Shown: positions 8,483-18,297, counted from the first letter of the stretch. The stretch is 64,000 bases of DNA from Clostridium saccharoperbutylacetonicum N1-4(HMT) (GCF_000340885.1 NC_020291.1:5083001-5147000); one strand, 5' to 3'. The notes: a model not told the origin generated them from the letters alone. Numbers and translations are program-made.

Positions 8483-9982
8483 TTATTTCATAAATTCTGT
8501 AGCAAGACTCATAACTTTTACTGAATCCGCTTCATTCTTATCTAAAATTCCTGTAACTTTACCTTCACACATAACCATGACTCTATCAGACATACCAAGT
8601 AACTCTGGCATTTCAGAAGAAATCATAATAATTGATTTGCCTTTCTTAACCAATTCCTGCATGATTGTATAAATTTCATACTTAGCGCCTACATCAATTC
8701 CTCTTGTAGGTTCATCCAATATAAGAATATCTGGATTAGTAAGAAGCCAACGTGCAATTAAAACTTTTTGTTGATTTCCTCCCGAAAGGTTTTGAATTAA
8801 TTGTTCCATACTTGGAGTTTTAGTTCTTAATTCTTGATTTGACTTTTTAGCAGCTTTATATCTGCTGCCTTCCTGTAATACTCCAAATTTTGCATAATCT
8901 TTTTGACTTGCAATTACTGTATTATCTAACACTGAGAGAATACCAAAAATTCCACTTGCACGTCTTTCTTCTGTTAAAAGTGCAAAGCCGTTTTCTTTTG
9001 CATCTCTCGGAGTTTTAATTTTTATTTCTTTTCCATCCTTGATTATTTCTCCACTTTGTATTTCACGAAGACCAAATAAAGCTTCTACTAATTCTGTACG
9101 TTGTGCACCAACAAGACCACCAATTCCTAATATTTCACCTTTACATAGTTCAAAATTTACATGTTGGAATGATTTTTTTATTGGAGAACATAGATTTTTC
9201 ACCTTCAAAACTACATCCTTAGTTGGTTCATAATCACTTGGTGGGAATCTATTGGTCATATCACGACCAACCATACGATTTATAATTAAGTCTGTTGTAA
9301 GATCCTTTGCTTCCCAAGTTCCTACATACTGACCATCTCTCATAATTGTTACTTCATCAGATATTTTTAAAATTTCCTCCATTTTGTGCGATATATATAT
9401 AATGGCACAACCCTTTTTTTGTAATTGCTTTATAATCTTAAATAAGTGCTTAGTTTCATTTTCTGTTAATGATGAAGTTGGTTCATCCATAATAATAATT
9501 TTTGAATTATAGCTAACAGCTTTCGCTATTTCTACTAATTGAAGACTAGATGGTGAAAGTTTTCCAGCCAATATTTCAGGATTAATATCTAATTCAATTT
9601 CTTCGAATAATTCTTTTGTTTTCTTTATCATAGTTTTTTTATCAACAGCAATTCCCTTCATAGGAAATCTACCAAGCCAAATGTTTTCCATAACTGGACG
9701 GAAACGAATTGGGTGTAATTCTTGATGTATCATCGATACTCCTAATTCTAATGCTTGTTTTGAAGTATTTATCTCAACTTTATTTCCATCTAATATTATT
9801 TCTCCACCATCTTCATGATAAATACCAAAAAGACATTTCATTAAGGTTGATTTTCCTGCACCATTCTCACCCATTAGTGCATGTACACTTCCCTTTTGCA
9901 CTTTGAGTGTTACATTATCTAGTGCTTTTACGCCTGGAAATACCTTTGTAATGTTATTCATCTCCAGTACATATTCACCCAT
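8483..9982 (-). CDS. mglA: Galactose/methyl-galactoside ABC transporter ATPase MglA
   Basis: 499 residues with two ATP-binding cassettes in tandem. The first has an intact Walker A (GENGAGKST, 38-46) and Walker B (IIIMDEPTS) but a degenerate signature (LSPSSLQ). The second has a degenerate Walker A (GGLVGAQRTEL), a perfect signature LSGGNQQK and Walker [11 protein letters not shown]. This asymmetry is normal for sugar importers of the MglA/RbsA/XylG family. GGAGGATGGCTTT precedes the ATG. It is separated from mglB by 155 bases filled with a palindromic repeat element, which probably lowers its expression relative to the binding protein. Confidence 0.93.
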   Translation of the reverse strand: MGEYVLEMNNITKVFPGVKALDNVTLKVQKGSVHALMGENGAGKSTLMKCLFGIYHEDGGEIILDGNKVEINTSKQALELGVSMIHQELHPIRFRPVMENIWLGRFPMKGIAVDKKTMIKKTKELFEEIELDINPEILAGKLSPSSLQLVEIAKAVSYNSKIIIMDEPTSSLTENETKHLFKIIKQLQKKGCAIIYISHKMEEILKISDEVTIMRDGQYVGTWEAKDLTTDLIINRMVGRDMTNRFPPSDYEPTKDVVLKVKNLCSPIKKSFQHVNFELCKGEILGIGGLVGAQRTELVEALFGLREIQSGEIIKDGKEIKIKTPRDAKENGFALLTEERRASGIFGILSVLDNTVIASQKDYAKFGVLQEGSRYKAAKKSNQELRTKTPSMEQLIQNLSGGNQQKVLIARWLLTNPDILILDEPTRGIDVGAKYEIYTIMQELVKKGKSIIMISSEMPELLGMSDRVMVMCEGKVTGILDKNEADSVKVMSLATEFMK

Positions 9983-10000
9983 AAAGCCATCCTCCTTTTT

Positions 10001-10135
10001 AATTATTAATGATTAACAAGTAATGATGAATAATTGTGGTTGAAATCACTTCGTAATTTCTTTAAGTATATATTTTGAAATTACGGAGTAATTTCTTCCT
10101 TAACCATTCACCATTAATCATTAATTCTTAATTTA
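10001..10135. repeat. Three-stem palindromic repeat, copy A
   Basis: Fills the mglB-mglA gap. Outer ends AATTATTAATGATTAAC (10001-10017) and ATTAATCATTAATT (10113-10126) are inverted; inside are GTGGTTGAAATCACTTCG with a weak hairpin to AATTTC, and a second hairpin GAAATTAC/GTAATTTC (10077-10095). Same plan as copies at 18298, 19204 and 53062. Its position behind the binding-protein gene suggests a role as mRNA stabiliser or attenuator. Confidence 0.65.
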
Positions 10136-10137
10136 AT

Positions 10138-11208
10138 TTATTTAATATACTTTGTATAGTTATCTTGAGTAACTTTTACATAGTTAATCCATACATATTT
10201 TCCATCTGTTACATCATAACCAATATTTTCTTTGTTTATTTCTTTTCCTTGAGCAGCTGCTATTGCAATATTTACAGTTGCCTTACCTTGATTTTCTGCA
10301 TCATTTAATACTGTTCCAAGAAGTGATCCTTCTTTCATAGCTTGTAATGCTGGTGCTGTTGCATCAACTCCAACTACTGGAATATATTTGCTTGCATCAC
10401 CTTTGTTATATCCTTCAGCTTTTAAAGCTTCAACAGCTCCAAGAGCCATATCATCATTGTTACAAAGAACAGCTTCTATCTTGCCTATACCTTGACCAGT
10501 TATAAATGCTTTCATAAGGTCAGTAGCTTTTGCTTTATCCCACATTGCTGTATCAGCAGCAAGTTTTTGTGTTTTAAATCCAGCAGCTTCAATAGCCTTT
10601 ATTGAATATTCAGTACGAAGAGTTGCATCTTGATGTCCTGGTTCTCCTTGAAGCATTACATATTGGATTACTCCATCCTTGTTTTTATCTGCTTCTGGAT
10701 GAGCTTTAAAATAATCGGCTATAATTTCACCTGATTGAGTTCCTGATTGTTCAGCTTTTGCCCCTACATACCAAACTTTATCATAACCATTCATATCATT
10801 TTTTTCAGGTTCACGATTTAAGAATACTATTGGAAGTTTCTTTGCTTTTGCTTTTTCAATAATTGGACCAGCTGCAGTTCTATCAACTGCATTTATTGCT
10901 AAAGCGTTTACACCTTTTGTAATAAATGTGTCAACTTGCTCATTTTGAGTAGGTTGCTTATTTTGAGAATCCACTAATTCAAGTGTTGATCCTTTTTCTT
11001 TAGCTTGTGCTTCCATTGCAGAACGAACACCAGTCATAAATGTATCATCAAATTTATAAATAGCAGACCCAACTAACACTTTTGAGCTATCAGCTTGTTT
11101 AGGTGCTTCAGCAGTACCAGCTCCACCTCCACTTTTACATCCTGTCACAGTAGCTGCAACTAAAGCAGTAGTCATAACAATTGCTAATAATTTTTTAAAC
11201 CTTTTCAT
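10138..11208 (-). CDS. mglB: Galactose/glucose-binding lipoprotein MglB
   Basis: Extracytoplasmic sugar receptor of the mgl transporter, 356 residues. The signal peptide ends in VTGC (lipid-modified Cys24), followed by a Gly/Ala-rich linker. The calcium site of the family is seen as DKNKDGVIQY followed by MLQGEPGHQDA, and ligand-contact motifs FLNREPEK and CNNDDMALGA are conserved. GGAGGGG lies seven bases before the ATG. First gene of the operon; the upstream region carries a consensus -10, a poor -35, AraC-type direct repeats and a cre-like site. Its closest neighbour in sequence is the second MglB at 1375. Confidence 0.93.
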   Translation of the reverse strand: MKRFKKLLAIVMTTALVAATVTGCKSGGGAGTAEAPKQADSSKVLVGSAIYKFDDTFMTGVRSAMEAQAKEKGSTLELVDSQNKQPTQNEQVDTFITKGVNALAINAVDRTAAGPIIEKAKAKKLPIVFLNREPEKNDMNGYDKVWYVGAKAEQSGTQSGEIIADYFKAHPEADKNKDGVIQYVMLQGEPGHQDATLRTEYSIKAIEAAGFKTQKLAADTAMWDKAKATDLMKAFITGQGIGKIEAVLCNNDDMALGAVEALKAEGYNKGDASKYIPVVGVDATAPALQAMKEGSLLGTVLNDAENQGKATVNIAIAAAQGKEINKENIGYDVTDGKYVWINYVKVTQDNYTKYIK

Positions 11209-11256
11209 TTTTTACCCCTCCATGTTTCATTAAACTATTGTAAACATAATTTATTT

Positions 11257-11270
11257 TTATACCGTTTACA
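11257..11270 (-). promoter_or_regulatory. cre-like CcpA site at the mglB promoter
   Basis: The minus strand reads TGTAAACGGTATAA, one mismatch (C to A at position 13) from the WTGNNARCGNWWWCAW consensus. It lies six bases downstream of the -10 box, so CcpA would block at the transcription start. Confidence 0.4.
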
Positions 11271-11276
11271 TATCTG

Positions 11277-11338
11277 ATTATAAATTAATTTGTATTTACT
11301 CTCCATACAAAATTCTTCACTCTTTTATCGAAATTCTT
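11277..11338 (-). promoter_or_regulatory. mglB promoter with AraC-type direct repeats
   Basis: A perfect TATAAT -10 occupies 11277-11282 (minus strand). The -35 position, 17 bases upstream, reads TGGAGA, which is poor. Two direct repeats AAGAATTT lie at 11310-11317 and 11331-11338, exactly 21 bp apart, the proximal one abutting the -35 region. This is the layout of an AraC-family activated promoter; the YesN-like regulator at 5313 is the obvious candidate. Confidence 0.5.
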
Positions 11339-11401
11339 ATATAAACATATTAATTTTTAACTTTTTATATTTAATTTATTAATTTCTTATAGTTTCATAT
11401 G

Positions 11402-11439
11402 AAAAAAACTGCTCAAAAATCTATTAAATTTATGAGCAG
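11402..11439 (-). terminator. Terminator behind hydG
   Basis: CTGCTCA at 11409-11415 pairs with TGAGCAG at 11433-11439, followed on the minus strand by a run of seven T (11402-11408). The rest of the 11209-11582 gap holds the mglB promoter and no gene; a small GGGTACCC-centred palindrome near 11485 has no obvious role. Confidence 0.75.
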
Positions 11440-11582
11440 CCCTTCTATACTTTTTGCAATTATCAATGTTCAATACCCCACAGGGTACCCTTTCAGGGCA
11501 TCAATTATAAACGAATGCTTATTTTCTTCGGAAATCTTTAAGTTTTGAACAATTCTTTTTTGCAGCATATATTATTAAATAT

Positions 11583-13001
11583 TTAAAATCTAAAATCACG
11601 TTTTCCTTCATTTAATTCTTCGAGATGTTCTAATACAATTTTTCTAACTTTTTCATTTGGAATGTTAGGAATTTCATTTCTTATAACTTCTTCACCTTTT
11701 TTCTTTGTATCTTCTGAAGCATAATCTTCTAAATATTCTTTTAAAGTCATAAGTGCGTTAGGTTGACAACAGTTTGCTATTTGTCCTGCCTTTACAAGAG
11801 TCATGAATCTATCACCTGTTCTACCTTCTCTATAACAAGCTGTACAGAAACTTGGTATATGTCCTCTTTCAAGCAACCAATTAACAATTTCATCTAGAGT
11901 TCTATCATCATTGACTTCAAATTGTGCTGAATTTTCTTCTTCTTTTTCCTTTTCAACATAACCACCAACACTTGTAGATGATGCACCACTTATTTGTGAT
12001 ACTCCAAGCTCAAGAACTTTTTCTCTTGTTTTTTGTGATTCTCTTGTTGATACTATAAGACCTGTATATGGTACTGCAATTCTAAGTACAGCAACAATTT
12101 TTGCAAAAATATCATCTGAAATAGCATTTGAAAATTCTTCAGGATTGATATCATCAGCTGGCCTTATTCTTGGTACACTTATTGTATGTGGTCCAACTCC
12201 CTTAGCAGCCTCTAAATGTTCGGCATGCATAAGAAGACCGACAAAATCATATTTATACATATTTAATCCATACAATACGCCTATTCCGACATCATCTATT
12301 CCTCCATCCATAGCTCTGTCCATAGCTTCAGTATGATAAGCATAATCATGCTTTGGACCTGTTGGGTGAAGTTCTTCATATGACTTCTTGTGATAAGTTT
12401 CTTGGAATAATATATATGTTCCAATTCCTGCTTCTTTCAATTTTCTATAATTTTCTACAGTTGTAGCTGCAATATTTACATTAGCTCTTCTAATTGCTCC
12501 ATTTTTATGTTTTATACTATAAATAGTCTTTATACTTTCTAATACATATTCAATTGGATTATTTACTGGATCCTCACCAGTTTCTAGTGCAAGTCTTTTA
12601 TGTCCTAAATCTTGAAGTGCTATTACTTCATTTTTAATTTGCTCTTGAGTAAGCTTTTTCCTAGCAATATGCTTGTTTTTATGATGGTATGGACAATATG
12701 TACATCCATTTACACAATAATTAGAAAGATATAATGGTGCAAACATTACAATCCTATTTCCATAAAATTTTTGCTTTATTTCCTTTGCTAGTTTAAACAT
12801 TTTTTCATTTTCATCGTCTAATTCACACTCAAGTAAAAGTATTGCTTCCCTATGTGATAGCCCTTTGTACTCTTTAGCTTTCTCTAAAATTTCATTAATA
12901 AGTTTTTTATTATTCTTATTTTTTTCAGCAAATTCAAGACTTTCTAATATTTCCCCATCATCAATAAATTCTGTTGCTACATTAGATTTAACATTATACA
13001 T
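11583..13001 (-). CDS. hydG: [FeFe]-hydrogenase maturase HydG (radical SAM tyrosine lyase)
   Basis: Splits tyrosine to p-cresol and supplies the CO and cyanide ligands, as an iron complex, for the H-cluster of [FeFe]-hydrogenase. The radical-SAM cluster motif is Cys96-x3-Cys100-x2-Cys103 (CVNGCTYC). The C-terminal domain carries the second, dangler-iron cluster ligands Cys386, Cys389 (CTACYREG) and a Cys-Cys pair at 411-412 (NCCQPNAL), which distinguishes HydG from its relative ThiH. Length 472 is typical. It lies about 90 bases behind the TM1266-type regulator gene with which it is probably cotranscribed; HydE and HydF are not in this window. Confidence 0.95.
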   Translation of the reverse strand: MYNVKSNVATEFIDDGEILESLEFAEKNKNNKKLINEILEKAKEYKGLSHREAILLLECELDDENEKMFKLAKEIKQKFYGNRIVMFAPLYLSNYCVNGCTYCPYHHKNKHIARKKLTQEQIKNEVIALQDLGHKRLALETGEDPVNNPIEYVLESIKTIYSIKHKNGAIRRANVNIAATTVENYRKLKEAGIGTYILFQETYHKKSYEELHPTGPKHDYAYHTEAMDRAMDGGIDDVGIGVLYGLNMYKYDFVGLLMHAEHLEAAKGVGPHTISVPRIRPADDINPEEFSNAISDDIFAKIVAVLRIAVPYTGLIVSTRESQKTREKVLELGVSQISGASSTSVGGYVEKEKEEENSAQFEVNDDRTLDEIVNWLLERGHIPSFCTACYREGRTGDRFMTLVKAGQIANCCQPNALMTLKEYLEDYASEDTKKKGEEVIRNEIPNIPNEKVRKIVLEHLEELNEGKRDFRF

Positions 13002-13091
13002 ATCCTACACTTCTTTCTTTAAATTGGATTTTTACTAATCTTATCTTCGTTCTGATCTATGATTTTTCTCATCCAACTTCCAAAGGCAATT

Positions 13092-13343
13092 CTATTTTCC
13101 TGTTTTAGAATACATAGTTTTTACATTTATCCCTGGAACCATACCAAGTTTTCCTGACAATGAACTTATAACATCATTAGAAGCATCAACAACAATACTT
13201 ATTATACTTATACCTTTTTCGCGATAAGGTATTCCCATTCTTCCAATCATGTATTGTGAGTACTCATGTAAAATATTATTGAGCTTATCAGTTGAATTCA
13301 TATCCTCAACTATAATTCCTATCAATGCTATTCTTGTATCCAT
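13092..13343 (-). CDS. TM1266-type iron-only hydrogenase system regulator
   Basis: Small protein of 83 residues (MDTRIALIGIIVED..) with the ACT/NikR-like fold expected for the TM1266 family, found beside [FeFe]-hydrogenase maturation genes. Such proteins have no separate helix-turn-helix, and their effector is not established. I start it at the ATG at 13343 with AAAGGA upstream; the longer frame begins at a TTG inside the ribosome site. It heads the hydG unit and is preceded by a leader with a terminator and an alternative pairing. Confidence 0.8.
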   Translation of the reverse strand: MDTRIALIGIIVEDMNSTDKLNNILHEYSQYMIGRMGIPYREKGISIISIVVDASNDVISSLSGKLGMVPGINVKTMYSKTGK

Positions 13344-13381
13344 TTTTACTATTCCTTTCAAAACAAAATACCTATAATTAC

Positions 13382-13545
13382 AAAAAATCCCTATACCAAA
13401 TCAAGGCGTAGGGATTGTGTCTATGCTTAATTAATAATAACGCCTTTTCATTTGGGACGAACCCTCATGTATTTCAGAACGATTACGCTTATAAAATCTT
13501 TCTTTTTGGGATTCTTGAATTTCCCTAAAAGTCAGACTACAATAT
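13382..13545 (-). promoter_or_regulatory. Structured 5' leader with attenuator before the hydrogenase regulator
   Basis: The minus strand has a TATAAT box near 13550 and then about 200 bases before the start codon at 13343. A first hairpin pairs CTTTTAGGGA with TCCCAAAAAG (one mismatch). A terminator follows: AATCCCTA (13409-13416) with TAGGGATT (13386-13393) and six U. The terminator loop ACGCCUU (13403-13409) is complementary over seven bases to AAGGCGU (13440-13446), giving a pseudoknot or a competing helix. No known riboswitch class is recognised. Confidence 0.5.
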
Positions 13546-13626
13546 TATATTAACACAAAGATTTCTTTAAGCAAAGCTTTCATTAATTAAAATTTTAAAT
13601 GCAGTTGCTTTTATTCAATCAAATTA

Positions 13627-13671
13627 AAAAAGTAACCAATTTTATTCCTAATAATAAATTAGTTACTTTTT
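13627..13671. terminator. Terminator behind degV
   Basis: AAAAAGTAACCAATTT (13627-13642) and its inverse (13656-13671) pair with one mismatch and a 13-base loop, with U-rich flanks in both directions. It ends the degV transcript just before the hydrogenase leader begins. Confidence 0.75.
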
Positions 13672-13679
13672 GATTTATA

Positions 13680-14519
13680 CTAAAAACAAATTACAATCCC
13701 ACCATCATCGGCATAAACTGTACTAAGTCCACCACTTTCAAAAATAATAATATCCTTAAAATTATATCTATTGCTGATTTCTTCTTTAAATCTTTCAGCT
13801 TTTTCTCTTGCATTTACATGACCTATACCAATAACCTTATTTTTAAAGTCATTTGTTTCTTCACCTATCATTTCAACTAATCTATTAAAAGCTTTTTTCT
13901 TTCCTCTTACTTGTTCTCTAAGAATTATTTCTCCGCTTCCATTATCAGACATAATCGGAATAACCTGTAGCAATGTCCCCATCAGTGCCTTTGCATTGCT
14001 GATTCTACCATTTTTAGCTAAGTTATCAAGTCTTTCTAGAACAAATAACGTTCTCATTTCATCTATATATTTAGTAACCTTTTCTACTATTTCTTCGTTG
14101 CTAGCTTTTTCTTCAATTAATTGTTTTATCTTTAAAACAACTAAATCAGGTCCTGATACAGCTGATTGAGTGTCAAAAACATGAACAAAACTGTCTGGTA
14201 ACTCTTCCTTAAGCATTTCCTTAGCAAGAAGAGCACTATTGTACGAGCCACTTAATTTACTAGAAATAGTTACAATAAAATTATTCTTACACTTTTTCAA
14301 AGCTTCTAAAAAGTCATTTGGTGATGGACATGCAGTTCCTATTTTATTTTTGCTGCTCTTCATTTTTTGAAGCAGTGAATTTATATCTAAATTTCTATCT
14401 ATAATTTCTTCATCATCAATTAGTATTTTAAATGGTACTCTCTCCATATATTCTTCTTCATTTCCAAAAGCCTCAGAATTGAAGTCAACACAGCTGTCAA
14501 CTATTATTTTGCTATTCAT
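13680..14519 (-). CDS. DegV family fatty-acid-binding protein
   Basis: 279 residues of the DegV/FakB family, which bind a fatty acid and present it to the kinase FakA. Family features are the N-terminal KIIVDSCVDF, the TACPSPNDF loop, the SSKLSGSYNSA motif that binds the carboxylate, and the DTQSAVSGPDLVV and LERLDNLAKNGRIS segments. GGAGGAATATA precedes the ATG. It appears to be transcribed alone, with its own terminator. No FakA gene is seen nearby, so whether it serves lipid uptake or another purpose cannot be told. Confidence 0.88.
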   Translation of the reverse strand: MNSKIIVDSCVDFNSEAFGNEEEYMERVPFKILIDDEEIIDRNLDINSLLQKMKSSKNKIGTACPSPNDFLEALKKCKNNFIVTISSKLSGSYNSALLAKEMLKEELPDSFVHVFDTQSAVSGPDLVVLKIKQLIEEKASNEEIVEKVTKYIDEMRTLFVLERLDNLAKNGRISNAKALMGTLLQVIPIMSDNGSGEIILREQVRGKKKAFNRLVEMIGEETNDFKNKVIGIGHVNAREKAERFKEEISNRYNFKDIIIFESGGLSTVYADDGGIVICF

Positions 14520-15012
14520 TATATTCCTCCATTTTATTTAATCTTTAATTTCTTATTAAAGTTATATATTCCAATTATCAATGTTAAATCATCAATTAAT
14601 GAGTAAATTCCTTCAGTGTTTCTTGAATTGAAATGTACAATTTTAATTACAAATCATATATATATTGAAAATATGATTCTTCATAATAATTCTAAAAATC
14701 CTTCAAGAAAAAGTGATGCTATAAATCTTGTGTTTTACTAGCAGAACTTTATAAATAACTGTAAACTGTTCATTGTAAATTGTAAATTGAAACATATATA
14801 TTAAAAGATTAATTTATTTTTAATTAATTAAGTTTGTCCACTAAATTATATATTAAATTCCTTTTTATTAACAGTTATTTTTTATCTTTTATACTTAAGG
14901 TACTATGAAATGAATCATTTTAATTTTTATATTAATTTAATATTATTTATCTTCATTATAATTAATTATACATAAAATGCAAATTCTTAAAAATTAATAT
15001 ATTTTATACAAA
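14520..15012. other. Gene-free AT-rich stretch upstream of degV
   Basis: No supported gene. It must hold the degV promoter. Around 14757-14795 it carries GTAAACTGTTCATTG and GTAAATTG oligomers like those at the ends of the palindromic repeats at 18298 and 19204, and AATCCTTCAAG near 14697; this looks like a decayed repeat copy. The rest is featureless AT-rich sequence. Confidence 0.4.
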
Positions 15013-15058
15013 AAACAGCTGCTACAAACTAATTATAATAGTTCAATAACAGCTGTTT
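15013..15058 (-). terminator. Terminator behind the first transketolase
   Basis: AAACAGCTG (15013-15021) pairs with CAGCTGTTT (15050-15058); the minus-strand RNA then runs into six U. It closes the nucleoside/pentose unit. Confidence 0.75.
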
Positions 15059-15080
15059 AAAATTATCTTATATTAAAAGT

Positions 15081-17066
15081 CTATTTAAGTTTAACTGCTC
15101 TTTCTACTACATTTTCTACAGTGAACCCAAATTGCTCAAATAAAACTTCTGCTTTACCTGACGCACCAAAGGTATCTAAGGAAATAACATCTCCATCAAG
15201 ACCTACATATTTATGCCATCCAAAGGATGTTAAAGCTTCAACAGCTAGTCTTGCACGTACTGCTTTTGGCATTACTGATTCTTTATAAGCTTCATCTTGA
15301 GCATCGAATAATTCAAAACTTGGCATACTTATTACTCTTGCATCAATTCCTTTTGTTGCTAATTCGTCTGCTGCTTTAAAGATTAATTCTACTTCTGAAC
15401 CTGATGCCATTAATAGTACATCTGGAGTTTCTTTCTTAGAATCTTTAAGTATATATCCACCCTTTAATGCTCTCTTAGGGCATCCCTCATATAGTGGTAA
15501 CTTTTGTCTTGTTAATACTAATGAAGTTGGTGTAGTTCCATTTGTTACAGCATAATACCAAGCTGCTGCTGTTTCTTTAGAATCAGCTGGTCTAAACACT
15601 GTCATATTTGGCATACTTCTAAGTGCTGCTAAATGTTCTATTGGTTCATGAGTTGGACCATCTTCCCCTACTCCAATACTATCATGAGTTAATACATAAG
15701 TTACTGGAAGCTTCATAAGTGATGATAATCTCATGGCACCCTTCATATAATCACTGAATACAAAGAAGGTTGCGCAGAATACCTTAAGACCACCATGAGC
15801 ATACATACCGTTAGCTATAGCTGCCATAGCATGTTCTCTAACTCCAAAGTGAAGGTTAGAGCCACTTCTATCTTCTGCTGAGAAATCTCCTCTATCATTC
15901 ATATGAGTCTTGTTAGATGGTGCTAAATCTGCTGATCCTCCAATAAAGTTTGGAATAAGCTTAGCCAGTCTGTTTATCATTATTCCTGAAGATTCTCTTG
16001 TAGCCATTTCTTTATCAAAGTTCCAAAGTTCTTCATTGTTTAATAATGCATCTTTATCAATTTCTCCACTCATCCACTTAGTATATTCTACTGCAAGCTC
16101 TGGATAAGCCTCTGAATATTTATTAAATAATTCTATCCATGCATTTTCTTTAGAAACACCACTTTCTATATATTCATTCATGTTTAAATATACTTCGTCT
16201 GGAACATAAAATGCAGGTTCAGCTTTCCAGCCTAAGTTTTCTTTCATAGCCTTTACGTTGTCTGCCCCTAAAGGTTCTCCATGAGCTGAAGCTTTTCCTT
16301 GTTTTGCTGGACAACCAAATCCAATTTGATTTTTAACTATTATCATTGATGGCTTTTTAGTTTCTGCTTTAGCTTCTGCTATTACTTTTTCGATTGCATC
16401 TATATCATTTCCATCTGCAACCTTTAATACTTGCCAGCCATAAGCTTCATATCTCTTTGCTACATCTTCTCTAAATGCTATATCTGTATTTCCTTCTATT
16501 GAAATGTTATTTGAATCATATAGTACTATTAGCTTTCCAAGTTCTAAAGTTCCTGCAAGAGATGATGCTTCTCCTGAAATTCCTTCCATAAGACATCCGT
16601 CACCAACTATAGCATATGTATGGTGATCAACTATGCTATACTCTGGCTTATTAAACTTTTCTGCTAAATGCGCTTCTGCTATTGCCATACCTACTGCATT
16701 ACAAATACCTTGTCCAAGTGGTCCAGTTGTTATTTCAACACCTTTAGTATGACCATATTCAGGATGTCCTGGTGTTAAACTTCCTACTTGTCTAAAGTTC
16801 TTTAAATCTTCAACGGTTAATCCATATCCGAATAAATGTAATAATGAATATTCAAGCATTGACCCATGTCCTGCTGATAATACAAACCTATCTCTATTAT
16901 CCCATTCAGGATTTTTTCCATTATGATTCATTTTTGTCCATAATGTAAATGCCATTGTTGCTGAGCCAAGTGGTAACCCTGGATGTCCAGACTTTGATTT
17001 TTCTATAGCATCTGCTGATAGCACTCTTATTGCATTAATTGATAACTTATCTAATTCTCTACTCAT
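15081..17066 (-). CDS. tkt: Transketolase (copy 1)
   Basis: Thiamine-diphosphate enzyme moving two-carbon units between sugar phosphates in the pentose phosphate pathway. 661 residues in the usual order: N-terminal TPP domain with VGDGCLMEG and the DSNN metal ligand, a pyrimidine-binding domain with [14 protein letters not shown] and [15 protein letters not shown], and a C-terminal domain ending [16 protein letters not shown]. It is nearly identical to the transketolase at 29495 apart from a patch around residues 295-333. It is the last gene behind deoC, across a 550-base gap filled by a long palindromic element, so it may have its own promoter. Confidence 0.95.
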   Translation of the reverse strand: MSRELDKLSINAIRVLSADAIEKSKSGHPGLPLGSATMAFTLWTKMNHNGKNPEWDNRDRFVLSAGHGSMLEYSLLHLFGYGLTVEDLKNFRQVGSLTPGHPEYGHTKGVEITTGPLGQGICNAVGMAIAEAHLAEKFNKPEYSIVDHHTYAIVGDGCLMEGISGEASSLAGTLELGKLIVLYDSNNISIEGNTDIAFREDVAKRYEAYGWQVLKVADGNDIDAIEKVIAEAKAETKKPSMIIVKNQIGFGCPAKQGKASAHGEPLGADNVKAMKENLGWKAEPAFYVPDEVYLNMNEYIESGVSKENAWIELFNKYSEAYPELAVEYTKWMSGEIDKDALLNNEELWNFDKEMATRESSGIMINRLAKLIPNFIGGSADLAPSNKTHMNDRGDFSAEDRSGSNLHFGVREHAMAAIANGMYAHGGLKVFCATFFVFSDYMKGAMRLSSLMKLPVTYVLTHDSIGVGEDGPTHEPIEHLAALRSMPNMTVFRPADSKETAAAWYYAVTNGTTPTSLVLTRQKLPLYEGCPKRALKGGYILKDSKKETPDVLLMASGSEVELIFKAADELATKGIDARVISMPSFELFDAQDEAYKESVMPKAVRARLAVEALTSFGWHKYVGLDGDVISLDTFGASGKAEVLFEQFGFTVENVVERAVKLK

Positions 17067-17100
17067 TTCTTACCTCACTTCATAAACATAAATTTTATAT

Positions 17101-17460
17101 AGATATCCAAATGAAGAATCAAACTTATAAATGGAATATACATGCACCATTGAGAAATTATAATCGTAACACTACACTAGAAATTTGATACATTTTTCTG
17201 GAAGCAGGCATGTGAAATTTAGCTGATGATGGTTCTTAATGGGGGCTTGTTTCATTTTTAGCTTGTCCAAAAGTGAATGTCCAAATTTTATATTTGGAAA
17301 CATGAACTTTCTCCTTGGGGATTTTACATCTGGAACACGCTGAAATGACGATAAGCCACCATTTAGAACCTTCCAGCGAAAATTTCACTAGTCCTGTGGA
17401 AGATAAATGTATCTGATTTCGGTAATTGTTGCATAAGTCTAATTCTCGCTTTGGATATCT
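17101..17460. mobile_element. Long-palindrome MITE-like element, copy 1 (360 bp)
   Basis: Begins AGATATCCAAA and ends TTTGGATATCT. The whole unit is one imperfect palindrome: for example GAAATTTGATACATTT at 17180-17195 is answered by the inverse of GAAATCAGATACATTT at 17405-17420, and further inward blocks (GTGAAATTTAGCTG, GGTTCTTAATGG) also have inverse partners. No open reading frame of note. A second copy with the same ends and outer sequence lies at 54198. No transposase is present, so it would be non-autonomous. Confidence 0.7.
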
Positions 17461-17616
17461 TTATTGCTACCTAAATTGAATCTTTACTTTACTCTACTAT
17501 ATTTTAGAATAAAATTTAGAAAAAGGGAATATATTCTTATATAGATATTTCATTAATAATATTTTTGTAATATCTATATAAAAAATATTTCCCCAGTTTA
17601 TTTAGCAAAAGCTACA

Positions 17617-18267
17617 TTACTTACTCTCATTGACAATAGCAATACTAGCACTTGCACCAATTCTGCTTGCACCTGCATTTATCATATCCATAGCTGTCTT
17701 AAAGTCTCTAATTCCACCTGATGCTTTTACTCCTAATTCTGGTCCTACAGTTTTTCTCATAAGAGCAATATCCTCTTTTGTAGCTCCACCAGTTGAAAAT
17801 CCTGTTGATGTTTTAACAAAATCTGCCTTAGCTTCCTTAGAAATTTCGCAAGCCTTAATTTTCTCTTCATCAGTTAATAAGCATGTTTCAATAATAACTT
17901 TAACGATTGCCTTTCCTTTTGCTGCATTTACTACTGCTTCTATATCTTCTTTAAGAAGTTCATAATTTTTAGCTTTTAATGCACCAACATTAATAACCAT
18001 ATCTATTTCGTTAGCACCATTTTCAATTGCTTGAGCAGTTTCAAAAGCCTTAGCTTCCTTAGTCATAGCTCCTAATGGAAATCCAACTACTACACAAGTT
18101 TTAACATCACTTCCTTTAAGTTCAGTGCTTACTAATTTGGCATAACATGCGTTCACGCAAACAGACGTAAATCCATATTCCTTTGCTTCTACACAAAGTT
18201 TCTTTACATCTTCTACTGTTGCCTCTGCCTTTAAAATTGTATGGTCAATATATTTTGCTATCTCCAT
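17617..18267 (-). CDS. deoC: Deoxyribose-phosphate aldolase
   Basis: Class I aldolase cleaving 2-deoxyribose-5-phosphate to acetaldehyde and glyceraldehyde-3-phosphate, the last step of deoxynucleoside catabolism. 216 residues. The Schiff-base lysine is Lys152 in FVKTSTGF, the proton-relay lysine is Lys181 in KASGGIRD, and Asp89 in NEIDMV completes the active site. AAGGAGAGG precedes the ATG. It lies behind the first transaldolase gene across a 259-base gap of palindromic repeat, in line with the nucleoside phosphorylases and phosphopentomutase that make its substrate. Confidence 0.95.
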   Translation of the reverse strand: MEIAKYIDHTILKAEATVEDVKKLCVEAKEYGFTSVCVNACYAKLVSTELKGSDVKTCVVVGFPLGAMTKEAKAFETAQAIENGANEIDMVINVGALKAKNYELLKEDIEAVVNAAKGKAIVKVIIETCLLTDEEKIKACEISKEAKADFVKTSTGFSTGGATKEDIALMRKTVGPELGVKASGGIRDFKTAMDMINAGASRIGASASIAIVNESK

Positions 18268-18297
18268 ATGCTACCTCTCCTTAATATTATTTTTATT

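Noticed and set aside
13405..13416. GGCGTAGGGATT resembling the 3' end of a TPP riboswitch on the plus strand
   Set aside because: No CTGAGA or other TPP core upstream, wrong strand for any downstream gene; it is better explained as an arm of the terminator.
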